Source of the DNA: Bacteroidota bacterium
Lineage (GTDB): Bacteria > Bacteroidota > Bacteroidia > Bacteroidales > UBA10428
Assembly (NCBI GenBank): GCA_023442525.1
Contig: JAEZZA010000010.1
Coordinates: 139,653 to 203,652, forward strand
Length of the DNA stretch: 64,000 nt
Direction: 5' to 3'
Each line of letters begins with the position of its first letter. Within the stretch, counting starts at the first letter, position 1. The translations under genes and the position numbers were made by a program. The notes under the pieces were generated by a model. It made no database searches. It was given only the letters and a program-made list of their open reading frames with translations, and was not told the origin of the DNA. Shown here piece by piece: positions 16,916 through 26,577 of the stretch.

Positions 16916-17938
16916 TCATCTCCATCCCAGTTCGGGAGCCACGTATTTAAGAATAGACGACAACACGTGTATATTGTATTCCACTCCTAATGTATTAGGT
17001 ATGGTTAGAAGCAGTGTATCTGCTTCCTTTATAGCTTCGTCTTCAGATAATTCCTTAATTAGCTGATCCGGTTCGGCAGCATAGCTTCTGCCGAAGACTG
17101 CCCGTTTGCCCGGCTCAATAAATCCGAATTGATCGTGCCGGTCGGCTTCCTGTCCAAATAAATACCTGTCCTGATCATTCACCAGAGCAAAAATCGACCG
17201 GCTTACGGATATCCGGGGTTCACGTGTGTGACCTGCTTTTTTCCAGGCATCTTTGTATAGTCTGAGTTGCTCGGCCTGTTGAACATGGAATGGCTTACCG
17301 CTTTCATCAAATTTCAGGGTGGAACTTTGCAGGTTCATCGCGTTTTCTGCAGCCCATACAGCAGTTGCATTGGAAGCAGCGCCCCACCATATCCGTTCGC
17401 GCAATCCCTCAGAATGAGGCTCCAATCGTAATAAGCCTGGCGGATTTGGGAACATGGGATAGGGATTGGGTTGTGCAAATCCAACACCTTTTAACTTTTC
17501 CAGTAATAACAAGGCTTTATCTCTTGCCATGTCAGCATCGCTTTCGCCATCGGCTGGTTTATATCCAAAATATTTCCATCCGTCAATCACCTGTTCCGGT
17601 GAACCTCTGCTTATCCCCAACTGTAATCGCCCTCCTGAAATAAGATCTGCAGCACCTGCATCTTCAATCATGTATAGCGGATTTTCATAGCGCATATCAA
17701 TTACAGCAGTTCCAATCTCAATCTTCTTTGTTTTCGCTCCGATGGCAGCCAGTAATGGAAATGGAGATGCGAGCTGAGCCGCGAAATGATGCACCCTGAA
17801 ATACGCTCCGTCAAGTCCTATCTCCTCACAGGCAACAGCAAGATCAATTGATTGAAGCAAAGCATCACTCGCTGTACGGACATTGTATCCATGGCGATTA
17901 GCCCAATGGCCAAATGATAAAAAACCAATTCTCTTCAT
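16916..17938 (-). CDS. LLM-class flavin-dependent oxidoreductase
   Basis: A 340-residue luciferase-like monooxygenase: MKRIGFLSFGHWANR at the N-terminus, GAYFRVHHFAAQLASP, KIEIGTAVIDMRYENP, and GRLQLGISRGSPEQVIDG, all typical of the bacterial luciferase barrel that binds FMN and oxidises small organics with O2. An O2-using enzyme fits a facultative or microaerobic lifestyle or a detoxification role. It stands alone, with no operon partner. Both flanks carry copies of an inverted GCAGTC-rich repeat, which may mean it moved as a unit. The substrate is not predictable. Confidence 0.85.
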   Translation of the reverse strand: MKRIGFLSFGHWANRHGYNVRTASDALLQSIDLAVACEEIGLDGAYFRVHHFAAQLASPFPLLAAIGAKTKKIEIGTAVIDMRYENPLYMIEDAGAADLISGGRLQLGISRGSPEQVIDGWKYFGYKPADGESDADMARDKALLLLEKLKGVGFAQPNPYPMFPNPPGLLRLEPHSEGLRERIWWGAASNATAVWAAENAMNLQSSTLKFDESGKPFHVQQAEQLRLYKDAWKKAGHTREPRISVSRSIFALVNDQDRYLFGQEADRHDQFGFIEPGKRAVFGRSYAAEPDQLIKELSEDEAIKEADTLLLTIPNTLGVEYNIHVLSSILKYVAPELGWR

Positions 17939-18006
17939 AAATTCATTTTATCAGCAACACATTTTGAAGGTGAAAGTTTAAAAATGGCCTGACAGCCTTT
18001 AAACAT

Positions 18007-18025
18007 AGCCACGAATTCACGAATT
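18007..18025. repeat. Dispersed AGCCACGAAT repeat, copy 1
   Basis: AGCCACGAATTCACGAATT closely matches 32674-32692 (AGCCACTAATGCACGAATT), 17 of 19 bases. Both are intergenic and next to palindromic elements, so this is probably a short dispersed repeat. Confidence 0.4.
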
Positions 18026-18076
18026 GCAGACGAAGTGAATGACCGCTAGCTCTGGCCCCGCTATTCGTAATGTCCA

Positions 18077-18103
18077 GACTGTATGACTGCCTGACTGCAC
18101 GAC
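18077..18103 (-). repeat. Right copy of inverted repeat flanking the LLM gene
   Basis: A 27-bp segment (GACTGTATGACTGCC to ACGAC) whose reverse complement matches 16883-16908 with one inserted base and one substitution. Further GACTGC words continue to about 18200, so the copy is embedded in low-complexity sequence. Confidence 0.55.
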
Positions 18104-18126
18104 TGCCTGACCAAAAGAATTCAGCC

Positions 18127-18156
18127 CGCGACCTGTCCCTGCCAGATTCGTCCGAA
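18127..18156. repeat. CGCGACCTGT element, intergenic copy
   Basis: A 30-bp stretch opening CGCGACCTGTCCCTGC and ending TCCGAA. The same stretch, with a few changes, lies at 19645-19674 inside the 5' end of the next gene. Confidence 0.45.
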
Positions 18157-18202
18157 TGCATTGACTGGATGACCTCCCGACTGCACTACTGCACGACCTT
18201 TC

Positions 18203-19717
18203 TTATGTCCGGATTAAAAATCCTATGAGAAAGGAAAACTTTGAATCGAGATAAGGATAGGAAAATACCCATCCTCGGGTTTTGTAGGAAATACTACTGT
18301 ACATTCCCGCATGTCTGCCCGGCATAAATTCAGGCTTGATTTCCACCATTAGCCCTGGTTGGGGTTTGTCCGCAGAAAACAGCTGATCCTTAGGCTGCAG
18401 CCATAATGCCAGGCGAATACCTGTTGTGAACTGCTTGGAAGCCCATGGTTTCAAATCATATCTTTCTACTTCCAGTTGCGGAAGAGTGAGATTCTTACTG
18501 CGATTGACACCGGCAGAGATTAAGAATTTTTTGTTGTTTTTGTCCAGGAAAAAATCACCCCCGGCATAATACCCGAATGATGTAGGAACACTCCGCAGGG
18601 CAAAATTGAAAAACGAGCCGTCTCTGAGTCGCATCCTGTTTATGCCCAGAAGAAAGGGGGATACCAGGTTCAGATATTGCATATTTCCCGTTTCCCTTAA
18701 AAACGATTTCATTTCATCCGTCAGATCGGTTTCACTTACCGGCCTTCGGATTCCAATACCTCCCGGCCACTGTCCACGAGCCTCGTATGGCTCATCATTT
18801 CTTATGAGGTCATATACCCATGCTGAAAAGTCATACCCCGTAAAATCCCTTGCCAGTATGTTATTCTTGTCGTGCGACAAAATGCTGTCGGTTATTTCAT
18901 TAAACCGCGATGCAAAAGGCAGGTTCACATAGCTGATGGAGTGAATGGTTCCCAGAATGCTGATGCCGACAGCCGGGAGGTTCATCGATTCAAAGAAATT
19001 GTCTTCACGTAACCGGTGAATGAAGGCATATTCTGCTTCTACACCTGCAGACATCAGCCTGGCCATATCTGCAGGGTATTTGCTTTTGAGCCAGATGAGA
19101 TTTTCATCGGAAACATGCGTCACGGCAATGTCAAATCCTTTGCCGAATTCCCATACTTCATCATAACTGTAAATTCCACGTACAGCCATCACACTACGAT
19201 GAAATTCTTCATGCTGATAGGCAAATCCGAAGGGACTTTTTATCAAAAGGAAATCTGTGGCCGCGGCAGTTAAGTTGGCAAACAACCTGTTCAAAACATA
19301 CCGTTTTGTAGTTGTGGGTTTGTATAATTTGTACCATAGGGCATTATGGCCAAAATAAAACGTTCCGTGAAGGTTGCGGGCCACCTCTGTATTCTGTACC
19401 ATGCTGAGGTTACGGTAAAACTTCAAATAATCTGAGATACTAACATCCGGTCCGGACCCTTCATTGATAAGGTGTTGCTGATTGGCCTCAGCCTGGGCGG
19501 CATCCATCATAAACGGAAGATCAACCAGCGGTATTTTCCATTCAAAGAAGGGTTTCAAGGTATCAATAACAATAAACTGGCTATGCGCCGTCAGGGTAAA
19601 CAAGGCCAGCAAAATTGTAGAACAGACTTTCTTCAGGGACAGGTCGCGACCTGTTCCTGCAATATCCGACCGAAGGTGTACTGTGCCTGTATGTTGAAGT
19701 TCAATATGATTTTGCAT
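18203..19717 (-). CDS. Secreted protein of unknown function with repeat-derived N-terminus
   Basis: A 504-residue protein. From ATG 19715-19717 the first 27 residues are polar and atypical; only then comes a signal-like stretch (KKVCSTILLALFTLTAHSQ). The CTG codon at 19634-19636 sits exactly where a start before KKVCST would be expected and is the edge of a palindrome (19634-19659). The original start may therefore have been replaced by the repeat. The mature part has an HEEFHRS motif (metal-ligand-like, about residue 171) and a C-terminal region rich in beta strands (GIRLALWLQP, SYPYLDSKFSFLIGFLIRT). It may be an envelope metalloprotein, but no family is recognised. Confidence 0.6.
   Translation of the reverse strand: MQNHIELQHTGTVHLRSDIAGTGRDLSLKKVCSTILLALFTLTAHSQFIVIDTLKPFFEWKIPLVDLPFMMDAAQAEANQQHLINEGSGPDVSISDYLKFYRNLSMVQNTEVARNLHGTFYFGHNALWYKLYKPTTTKRYVLNRLFANLTAAATDFLLIKSPFGFAYQHEEFHRSVMAVRGIYSYDEVWEFGKGFDIAVTHVSDENLIWLKSKYPADMARLMSAGVEAEYAFIHRLREDNFFESMNLPAVGISILGTIHSISYVNLPFASRFNEITDSILSHDKNNILARDFTGYDFSAWVYDLIRNDEPYEARGQWPGGIGIRRPVSETDLTDEMKSFLRETGNMQYLNLVSPFLLGINRMRLRDGSFFNFALRSVPTSFGYYAGGDFFLDKNNKKFLISAGVNRSKNLTLPQLEVERYDLKPWASKQFTTGIRLALWLQPKDQLFSADKPQPGLMVEIKPEFMPGRHAGMYSSISYKTRGWVFSYPYLDSKFSFLIGFLIRT
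19634..19659. repeat. 26-bp palindrome inside the 5' end of a gene
   Basis: CAGGGACAGGTCG followed by CGACCTGTTCCTG is a palindrome with one mismatch per arm pair. On the minus strand it encodes part of the odd N-terminal extension of the 504-residue protein. The segment continuing to about 19674 matches the intergenic element at 18127-18156. Confidence 0.6.
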
Positions 19718-19883
19718 AAAAATAAATGCATGACAAATCAGATTGGATATTGTTCAAATAACCAATGCAATACGATTTACGATTTGGGATTATGCTGTCG
19801 GACGCCCTGTAAGGGTTGTGGGCAGATACAGTATTCCTTGTGCATTACCACTGTAAGGAATTTATTACTAAACCGCTAAAAGA

Positions 19884-19915
19884 AAAGAGGGTGTCACTTT
19901 TGAGACACCCTCTTT
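19884..19915 (-). terminator. Rho-independent terminator of the SusD/SusC genes
   Basis: Arms AAAGAGGGTGTC (19884-19895) and GACACCCTCTTT (19904-19915) form a perfect 12-bp stem. On the minus strand a T-rich tract (TTCTTTT) follows. It lies 47 bp after the SusD-like stop codon. Confidence 0.8.
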
Positions 19916-19961
19916 GAGAAGACTTAGAAAATCAGCAAAAAGAACAATGTGTACAATTTAC

Positions 19962-21656
19962 TCAATTTGCGTAGTAGGGCAGACTTATGAGATCATAAGT
20001 GCTTTCCCATCCCGGGTTTTGTTCCAGGATGCCTTCCGAGAGGATCACCTGGGATTCGGGGATTTTCCAGAAACCGCCGCCGGTTTGCTGGTAGCGTTGC
20101 ATATAGTCAAATGCTCCGAAGGTATATTGTGAAGGTACGCCTCTGTTGGTTATGGCTACGCCCTCCTGGTTATTGACTTTCTCCTGCATATCACCCCAAC
20201 GTCGCAGATCGTTCCAGCGAAGGCTTTCAAAGCAGAGTTCATAGCGACGTTCTTTTTTCAAGGATTCCAGTGAATAAGCACCATAAGGAATTAATCCGGC
20301 ACGTTGACGCACCAGGTTCATATAGGTCACCGTCTCGGTGAGTTCGGAATGCATCAGGTACACATCAGCCATGCGGATAAGAATGATATCCGATGTAAGA
20401 CCCGTCTGGCGGTTATTGATCCCACCATAGAAATATGCGAAAGAGATGTATAAATTGGCTCCTTCATAAGCACCGACTCCCAGGTACTTTTTAGCCCACA
20501 GACGGGTTTTTTCTACTTCTTTTGTCACATCACCCTTATAATCGGGAATCTCGTCTTCTTCGCGGCAGATGGAACCCCTGAGGCGGGAGTCACCGGCATA
20601 ATCGGGGTCTGAAGACCAGTCATCCCATAACGTGGTATTCACCGGACCATTTGAGTATCCTTGAGGTATAAAGGGGAAACACGTTGCATCGGATTTTCTC
20701 ATCCCAAAAAATTCTACAATCCGGTTAAAGCGGCCAGCATCCCCGGTGTTTGAGAATTTAAGGGCAAAGATCGTTTCCTTACAACCGTCACCTTCCCACA
20801 GTAATCCGTTGTCAATGACGTATTGATAATTGGCTCCCGTATAAGGATTGGTATAGGGCCAGATATTGCGCTGATCACCGACCAGCGTGTGGCCGCTATT
20901 GGTAATGCAGTCTTCCAGATATGAAATAACTTGCTGTTTAGTAACGGATCCTCCGCCTGCTACGGGAAGTTCGGTCTTATTGTAAAACCCGGTGTAAAAC
21001 AGGTAAGCACGGGCCATCAATGCTTCTGCTGCCCATTTTGAAGCATGTCCTGATCCGTAATCAGGAAATTTCAGTGTTGGTGACAGTTCAATAGCCTGTA
21101 TCAGATCATAGGTAATCTGGGCATAGATGTCATCTGCCGGGGATTTTGGCAGATTCTGCGGTGCTGTTTCCAGAATAAGGGGTACATCTCCAAACACCCT
21201 GACAAGGTCAAAGTAGAAATAAGCACGTAAAAAGTGGGCTTCGCCCAACAGTTTTTCACGTTTCCCGGCAGAAGTCCATTCTGTGACATTGTCCATTGTT
21301 GCTATGGCATTGTTTGCCCGGAATATTCCGGCATACCATTCCTGCCACAATGATTCGTTGAAACTTACCCCGGCATTCATAAGCCGGTCACAAGACTGAG
21401 CACCCACGTTGCTGGTACTGCCACCCCCCAAACGGTCGTCTCCGGCCATTTCAAAAATGTAGAAAGGATGTGTTTCCGGGTTTTCAATAAGATCGTTCAT
21501 TGAGGCATAAATGCCAGTGATCATGAGTTCGGCATCGGCTTCTGATGCAGGAAAATTGGAAGTGTTCTTCTTGATATAGTTCTCAGTATCCAGAAAATCT
21601 TCACATCCGGCTAAAAGGAAGATGCTTGCTGCTATGATATATATTAAATGTTTCAT
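19962..21656 (-). CDS. SusD/RagB-family outer-membrane nutrient-binding lipoprotein
   Basis: A 564-residue lipoprotein (SIFLLAGC, Cys18). SusD hallmarks: an early FLDTENY segment, FLRAYFYFDLVRVFGDVPLI (about 147-166), TPR-like helices, and the C-terminal block ERRYELCFESLRWNDLRRWG. SusD proteins sit on the cell surface over a SusC barrel and capture a glycan or peptide for import. The gene follows its SusC partner by 20 bp on the minus strand, and a terminator follows. No glycoside hydrolase is attached, so the ligand cannot be inferred from the neighbours. Confidence 0.92.
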   Translation of the reverse strand: MKHLIYIIAASIFLLAGCEDFLDTENYIKKNTSNFPASEADAELMITGIYASMNDLIENPETHPFYIFEMAGDDRLGGGSTSNVGAQSCDRLMNAGVSFNESLWQEWYAGIFRANNAIATMDNVTEWTSAGKREKLLGEAHFLRAYFYFDLVRVFGDVPLILETAPQNLPKSPADDIYAQITYDLIQAIELSPTLKFPDYGSGHASKWAAEALMARAYLFYTGFYNKTELPVAGGGSVTKQQVISYLEDCITNSGHTLVGDQRNIWPYTNPYTGANYQYVIDNGLLWEGDGCKETIFALKFSNTGDAGRFNRIVEFFGMRKSDATCFPFIPQGYSNGPVNTTLWDDWSSDPDYAGDSRLRGSICREEDEIPDYKGDVTKEVEKTRLWAKKYLGVGAYEGANLYISFAYFYGGINNRQTGLTSDIILIRMADVYLMHSELTETVTYMNLVRQRAGLIPYGAYSLESLKKERRYELCFESLRWNDLRRWGDMQEKVNNQEGVAITNRGVPSQYTFGAFDYMQRYQQTGGGFWKIPESQVILSEGILEQNPGWESTYDLISLPYYAN

Positions 21657-21676
21657 ATGTGTAAGTTTAATACTAG

Positions 21677-24600
21677 TTAAAATTTAAGGTTCACGCCTAC
21701 CATAAAAGTACGGGAACTGGGGTAGTATCCGTTATCAACGCCGGAAGCCCAGGAAACTCCTCCACCAAAACCAACTTCCGGGTCCATACCCGTGTAGTTA
21801 GTAATAACAAGCAGATTCTGAGCTGCTACGTATAGTCTCAATTGAGATACCGGAAGTTTTTTCAACGCATTTTTAAAATCGTAACCTAATGTGACATTGG
21901 AGATCTTTACATAATCCCCGTCTTCAATGTAGATGTCGGAAATGTCTTTGAAGTTTTCATGTTTACCATATGAGAATGCAGGATAGCGGTTGGTTGAGCC
22001 TTCCCTGGTCCAGTATTTTGAATAGACATCCGTAGTGTAGTTGTCGTTGGGAGTGTCGGAGAATGACCTGTAGGATTTGATTATCTGATGACCAAATGCT
22101 CCGTAGGCTGTTACAGCGAAGTCAATTCCTTTATAGGAAAGATTCAAAGATAAATTACCCGTGAAATCGGGATGAGGATTTCCGATGTAAGTTTTATCCT
22201 GTTCATCTATGACGCCGTTATCGTCTGTGTCCTGAAAGATAAGGTCTCCGGGAAACGGTGTGCCTTGCTTGGTAGCGCCTCCTTCTGCCAGGTAATTATC
22301 TATCTGTGCCTGGTTCTGGAACACGCCGAGTGTTTTGTATCCCCAGAAGTACCCCATTGGGTAACCAACCTGAACACGGAAAGATTCAGTAGTATTTTCG
22401 GCAATAACCGCGTCAGGTCCGTGGATGATGCCTTCTTCATTGGCCAATCGCAGCACTTTATTCTTATTGTGTGAGAAATTCAAATTGATGTCGTATTTGA
22501 GATCATTAAGAATCTTATCAGACCATGAGAGCAAAAACTCGACACCCCTGTTCTCAACATCTCCCCCATTGATAAAGGGAGCCCCTGTACCATATGATAA
22601 AAGGGTAGGTGCTACTACCAGCCAGTCTTTGGTGGTCTTGATATACCAGTCAAAATTAGCACCCAGACGGGATTTTAAGAAACGTGCATCAAAACCGAGG
22701 TCCAGCTGTTCCGAAGTTTCCCAGGTAACATTTTTGTTGGGTAGAATGTCCGGATAGGCACCTGTGGATGGAGTGTTTTTATCATTGAAGAAGTAGGCAC
22801 TAGTATTAAATGCAATGGTAGCGAGATATTGGAAATTATCAATATTGCAGTTCCCGTTCTGTCCCCAGCTTCCGCGAACTTTAAGGAAATTCATGATATC
22901 AGTAACGGATTCCATAAATGGTTCATTGGTTATATTCCAGCCGGCAGAAACCGAAGGAAAATATCCCCAACGTTTGCCTCTGGCAAAGTTGGAAGAACCG
23001 TCTGCGCGCATAATGAGAGAGAGGAGGTATCGTTCCCTGAAGTTGTAATTAACACGGCCAAAGAAAGAAACAAGGCCGCCGGCCGTCGAAGGCTCTCCGG
23101 AAATGTCGGTGTTGGTGTTATCCAGTCCTTGGGTATTGCTAATATAGGCATGATCGTATGATCCGGGGAACAGGGAATATGAGTTTTTGACATCAATGCC
23201 CTCTCCGTTGCCCCATTTTTCCATGGACTGACCTACCAGGACGTCAATGGAGTGTTCTCCTAACAATTTGTTATAGTTCAGTGTATTTTCCCAGGTCCAG
23301 TTGGTGCTCCATGACTGACCCTGAGTCACGTCATCCGTATCGTTGGTAGTCTTTGAAGACAATATGTAAGTGGGCACATAATACCTGTAAGAGTTCTGGT
23401 AGTAATCATGTCCTATGGTGCTTTTGAACTTAAGTTCTTCCAAAGGCGCAATTTCCAGGAAGGCATTTGCCTGCAATCTCCTTGTTACAGAGTTTCTGTA
23501 TTTTCGGGTATAATCCAGCTGGGCCAGAGGATTGTTCATTTCCTGTTCAAAATCCCAGCCATCTGCAACCATGTCTTTATATATGTAATAATCACCCTTA
23601 TCATTGTATGCAGGGAGAAGAGGTGACATCTTCAGAAGGTTACGTACATTGTTACTATACATATTTCCAATGCTGACACCCGATTTGCTGTAATTTGAGA
23701 ATACAATGTTTTCACCAAACCGGATAATATCCCGTTGGTTCTTTCTCCACAGAGAATGGTCTGAGTTCATACGTGCCGTATAACGGTCAAAGTGAGGAGT
23801 TGCCGGATATCCGATGGTTCCTTCCTGCATCAGGTGAGAGAAACCCATTGAAAAACGCGACTGGTCGTTACCTCCCATGATGTTTATTGCGTGGCTGGTG
23901 ACAGGGGCGTTTGCTTTTGTGCCTTCCTTAAGCCAGTTTGTCCCTTTCCAGGATCCATTATCAATGGATGTCAGCATGGAAGCAGGCAATTCGTCTTCCC
24001 AGTTGTAGAGCAGGCCACCGGAATTGTCCTGTGTCAGGAGTGCTTTGTTTATGATCTCCATGTATTGTTCTGCATTCAGAGGAGTGACACCGTTGGTTAT
24101 GGCATTCTGAACGCCATAATAACCGTCATAGGTGATCTGTAACTTTCCTGCTTTACCTTTTTTGGTCGTAACCAGGATCACACCATTGGCAGCACGAGCA
24201 CCGTAAATGGCAGCAGATGCCGCGTCTTTTAATACGTCAATGGATTCAATGTCACTGGGATTTAATGAAGACAGTGAACCTCCCGCTACTCCGTCAACGA
24301 CATATAACGGGGTAGTTTCGCCCGTTGTGCCCTGTCCCCGGATATTGATCTTGAACCCTTCTCCTACCTGGCCCGAGCTTTGTGTGATATATACACCCGG
24401 ACTTTGACTTTGCAAAGCCCCTAATACATCCACCGTATTCAGCTTTTCAATATTTTCGCCCTTTACCTGGACAGTTGCTCCGGTAATAAGTTTCTTTTTC
24501 TGAATACCGTATCCTATTACAACTACTTCGTTAAGATAAAGTAATTCCTCTTTTAAGGTAATATTGATCTGAACCTGATCACCTACAACAACTTCCTGGC

Positions 24601-25153
24601 TTTCATACCCTATAAATGAGAAAATAAGGGTGCTCTCAGAACTGACGTCAGAAAGAATATAATTTCCATTGTTATCAGTTATTATCCCATTGATCGTACC
24701 CTTGATTTGGACTGTTACTCCTACGAGAGGATTCCCATTTTCATCCGTAACGGTTCCCCTGACAACAATCTGTTGCTTGCTTGATAGGTCGCGAATTTTG
24801 TCTTTGAGAGAAATGACAATAAGGCGGTTTTCATAGATTTTGTAGGAATAATCCGAGTATGCCAGTAGCTTGTCGAGAACTTCATTAATACTCTTATTAT
24901 TGATGTCCATATCAGTAATCTCGTCTGACTTGATGAAGTCATCATTATAGAAGAACCGGTAATTGCTTTCCCGCTCTATAATATTCAATATTTCCCTGGT
25001 TGTTTTGCCTTCAGTATTGAAGGAAATCTGACTAAGTCCCTCTGCATAAATATTGAGGGTTGCAACCATCAGCAACAATGTTGAAAGTTTCATAATTAGG
25101 ATGGTTTTGGTTTTTTTCCAGTGTAACAAACACGGAACATTTCTTTTTTTCAT
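21677..25153 (-). CDS. SusC/RagA-family TonB-dependent transporter with STN domain
   Basis: A 1158-residue outer-membrane transporter. In order: a signal peptide after a basic leader; an STN (secretin/TonB N-terminal) domain (about 42-115), the module that signals to a FecR-type anti-sigma factor; a carboxypeptidase-like beta domain (about 128-205, GTVTDENGNPLVGVTV); the TonB box with the family signature LNEVVVIGYGIQKKK; a plug with PLYVVDGVAG and IDVLKDAASAAIYGARAANG; and a barrel ending in FMVGVNLKF. The STN domain and the upstream fecR and ECF sigma genes indicate that ligand arrival induces the locus. Start ATG 25151-25153; the leader before the signal core (ILIMKLSTLLLMVATL) is normal for this family. 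Confidence 0.93.
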   Translation of the reverse strand: MKKRNVPCLLHWKKTKTILIMKLSTLLLMVATLNIYAEGLSQISFNTEGKTTREILNIIERESNYRFFYNDDFIKSDEITDMDINNKSINEVLDKLLAYSDYSYKIYENRLIVISLKDKIRDLSSKQQIVVRGTVTDENGNPLVGVTVQIKGTINGIITDNNGNYILSDVSSESTLIFSFIGYESQEVVVGDQVQINITLKEELLYLNEVVVIGYGIQKKKLITGATVQVKGENIEKLNTVDVLGALQSQSPGVYITQSSGQVGEGFKINIRGQGTTGETTPLYVVDGVAGGSLSSLNPSDIESIDVLKDAASAAIYGARAANGVILVTTKKGKAGKLQITYDGYYGVQNAITNGVTPLNAEQYMEIINKALLTQDNSGGLLYNWEDELPASMLTSIDNGSWKGTNWLKEGTKANAPVTSHAINIMGGNDQSRFSMGFSHLMQEGTIGYPATPHFDRYTARMNSDHSLWRKNQRDIIRFGENIVFSNYSKSGVSIGNMYSNNVRNLLKMSPLLPAYNDKGDYYIYKDMVADGWDFEQEMNNPLAQLDYTRKYRNSVTRRLQANAFLEIAPLEELKFKSTIGHDYYQNSYRYYVPTYILSSKTTNDTDDVTQGQSWSTNWTWENTLNYNKLLGEHSIDVLVGQSMEKWGNGEGIDVKNSYSLFPGSYDHAYISNTQGLDNTNTDISGEPSTAGGLVSFFGRVNYNFRERYLLSLIMRADGSSNFARGKRWGYFPSVSAGWNITNEPFMESVTDIMNFLKVRGSWGQNGNCNIDNFQYLATIAFNTSAYFFNDKNTPSTGAYPDILPNKNVTWETSEQLDLGFDARFLKSRLGANFDWYIKTTKDWLVVAPTLLSYGTGAPFINGGDVENRGVEFLLSWSDKILNDLKYDINLNFSHNKNKVLRLANEEGIIHGPDAVIAENTTESFRVQVGYPMGYFWGYKTLGVFQNQAQIDNYLAEGGATKQGTPFPGDLIFQDTDDNGVIDEQDKTYIGNPHPDFTGNLSLNLSYKGIDFAVTAYGAFGHQIIKSYRSFSDTPNDNYTTDVYSKYWTREGSTNRYPAFSYGKHENFKDISDIYIEDGDYVKISNVTLGYDFKNALKKLPVSQLRLYVAAQNLLVITNYTGMDPEVGFGGGVSWASGVDNGYYPSSRTFMVGVNLKF

Positions 25154-25320
25154 AATTTTGTGATACGGTTAGAGTTATACATAAATAAGCGCTGTTAGCG
25201 CAGGAGAATACGTAGTAATTAACTTTGACCTCAACGGGGGGAAGACAGCCGCAAACTTATTCCCCCTTATTGGTTTCATGAAGAGTTAAACATAGGCGTT
25301 TAATTTAATTGTTTAAATAA

Positions 25321-26496
25321 TCATTCATTCGTTTTTCTTGAGTATTTCTTAATCTGTTCTTTATCCATTACCAATTCAACTGTTTTGCCACTAACTGAAT
25401 AATTAATAGGTGCTGTTAGTTTTATAACATCCATTATCTGCTCAAATGTCTCGTCCTGCAGCACACCGGAGAAACGGAATTTTTTTATTTCTACATCCCC
25501 GAAAACAAAGTTTACGTCAAATTTCCTCTGAAGCTTAATACAAAGACTTTCAAGATCCTCACTTTTAATGATCAACCTGTCCTTCGTCCAGGCTGTTACC
25601 TGATCAATATCCGCCTGAGGCGAAACAAGTAATCGGTCAGTAATATCCTTTGAAGGTTTAACTGCCAGAGGCTCAATTTCTTTGATTCTTTCAAGAGTAA
25701 TCTGATCTGTTTTACTGCTGTATATTACTTTCTGATTAGGCCTGAGTATCAGCACCTGGTCCTTTTCAGTACTACCTTTCTGCAACACTTCTACTTCACC
25801 CTCAATAAGTGTTGTCTCAATGAAATCCTCATCCGAATAAGCTTTGATGTTGAATTCTGTTCCCGTGGCTTTTATTTTTAAATCACCTATACTTACAATC
25901 AAGGGTAAATTCTTATTCGCGGCTACTTTGAAATAACCTTCGCCATCAAGGATCAGATCACGATTTGCCAGATTGTAATCACGTGAGTATTTTATGGAAC
26001 TTCCTGCATTAAGCATTATCTCTGTTCCATCAGAGAGTTTTATCTCAGACTTTCCTCCCAGCGGGGCTTTGATTTCGTTATATGCGGTAAGGGCAGGTAA
26101 TATAGTTTCCCCTGTTTTCATTTCGCTTTTGAATAACATACCAAGGTAAAATACAATACAAAGTACGGCCGCAATTGAAATACCTGTAAGAACCAGTCTA
26201 TTCACCTTACCAGCATTGTATCGCTTGTGAAGCATCCGTTTTTCAGTTTCCAGTGTTTCCTTGTGATTTATTTGAGGGAGTAAATGGCTAAATATCCTGT
26301 CGAAGTCAATATGTTGAACTTCTTGTGGATCTTCAGGAATCCCACTTAAATGTGATAACAATATCTCCTTGATAAGGAATTCATCACCAGGTACAAGAAA
26401 CAGCTCATTCAATCTTTGCTTTTCCTCATTGGTACAGTTGTTCTCAAGACACCTGACAATCAGATCTTCTATTTCCTTTCTGTTTGGAGAATTCAT
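25321..26496 (-). CDS. FecR-family anti-sigma factor
   Basis: A 391-residue protein. The N-terminal cytoplasmic part (about 1-95) should bind the sigma factor. A single membrane span follows (VLTGISIAAVLCIVFYLGML, about 96-117). The periplasmic FecR domain has GGKSEIKLSDGTEIMLNAGS and GEGYFKVAANKNLPLIV in succession, and a C-terminal STN-like DUF4974 domain (FRFSGVLQDETFEQIMDVI). It would relay contact with the STN domain of the adjacent SusC to the ECF sigma factor. It lies 167 bp upstream of susC and 81 bp downstream of the sigma gene. Confidence 0.9.
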   Translation of the reverse strand: MNSPNRKEIEDLIVRCLENNCTNEEKQRLNELFLVPGDEFLIKEILLSHLSGIPEDPQEVQHIDFDRIFSHLLPQINHKETLETEKRMLHKRYNAGKVNRLVLTGISIAAVLCIVFYLGMLFKSEMKTGETILPALTAYNEIKAPLGGKSEIKLSDGTEIMLNAGSSIKYSRDYNLANRDLILDGEGYFKVAANKNLPLIVSIGDLKIKATGTEFNIKAYSDEDFIETTLIEGEVEVLQKGSTEKDQVLILRPNQKVIYSSKTDQITLERIKEIEPLAVKPSKDITDRLLVSPQADIDQVTAWTKDRLIIKSEDLESLCIKLQRKFDVNFVFGDVEIKKFRFSGVLQDETFEQIMDVIKLTAPINYSVSGKTVELVMDKEQIKKYSRKTNE

Positions 26497-26577
26497 AATA
26501 ACGGGCGTTTAAATGTTAATACAGGAAAATGGAGATTAGTACTCAGTTGAAAAAAATAAATGCGGGAAATGAAACAA

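Noticed and set aside
19472..19879. Plus-strand gene opposite the 5' end of the 504-residue protein gene
   Set aside because: No recognisable domain, unusual composition rich in Cys and Asn, and overlap with a better-supported gene and with the palindrome; treated as a shadow.
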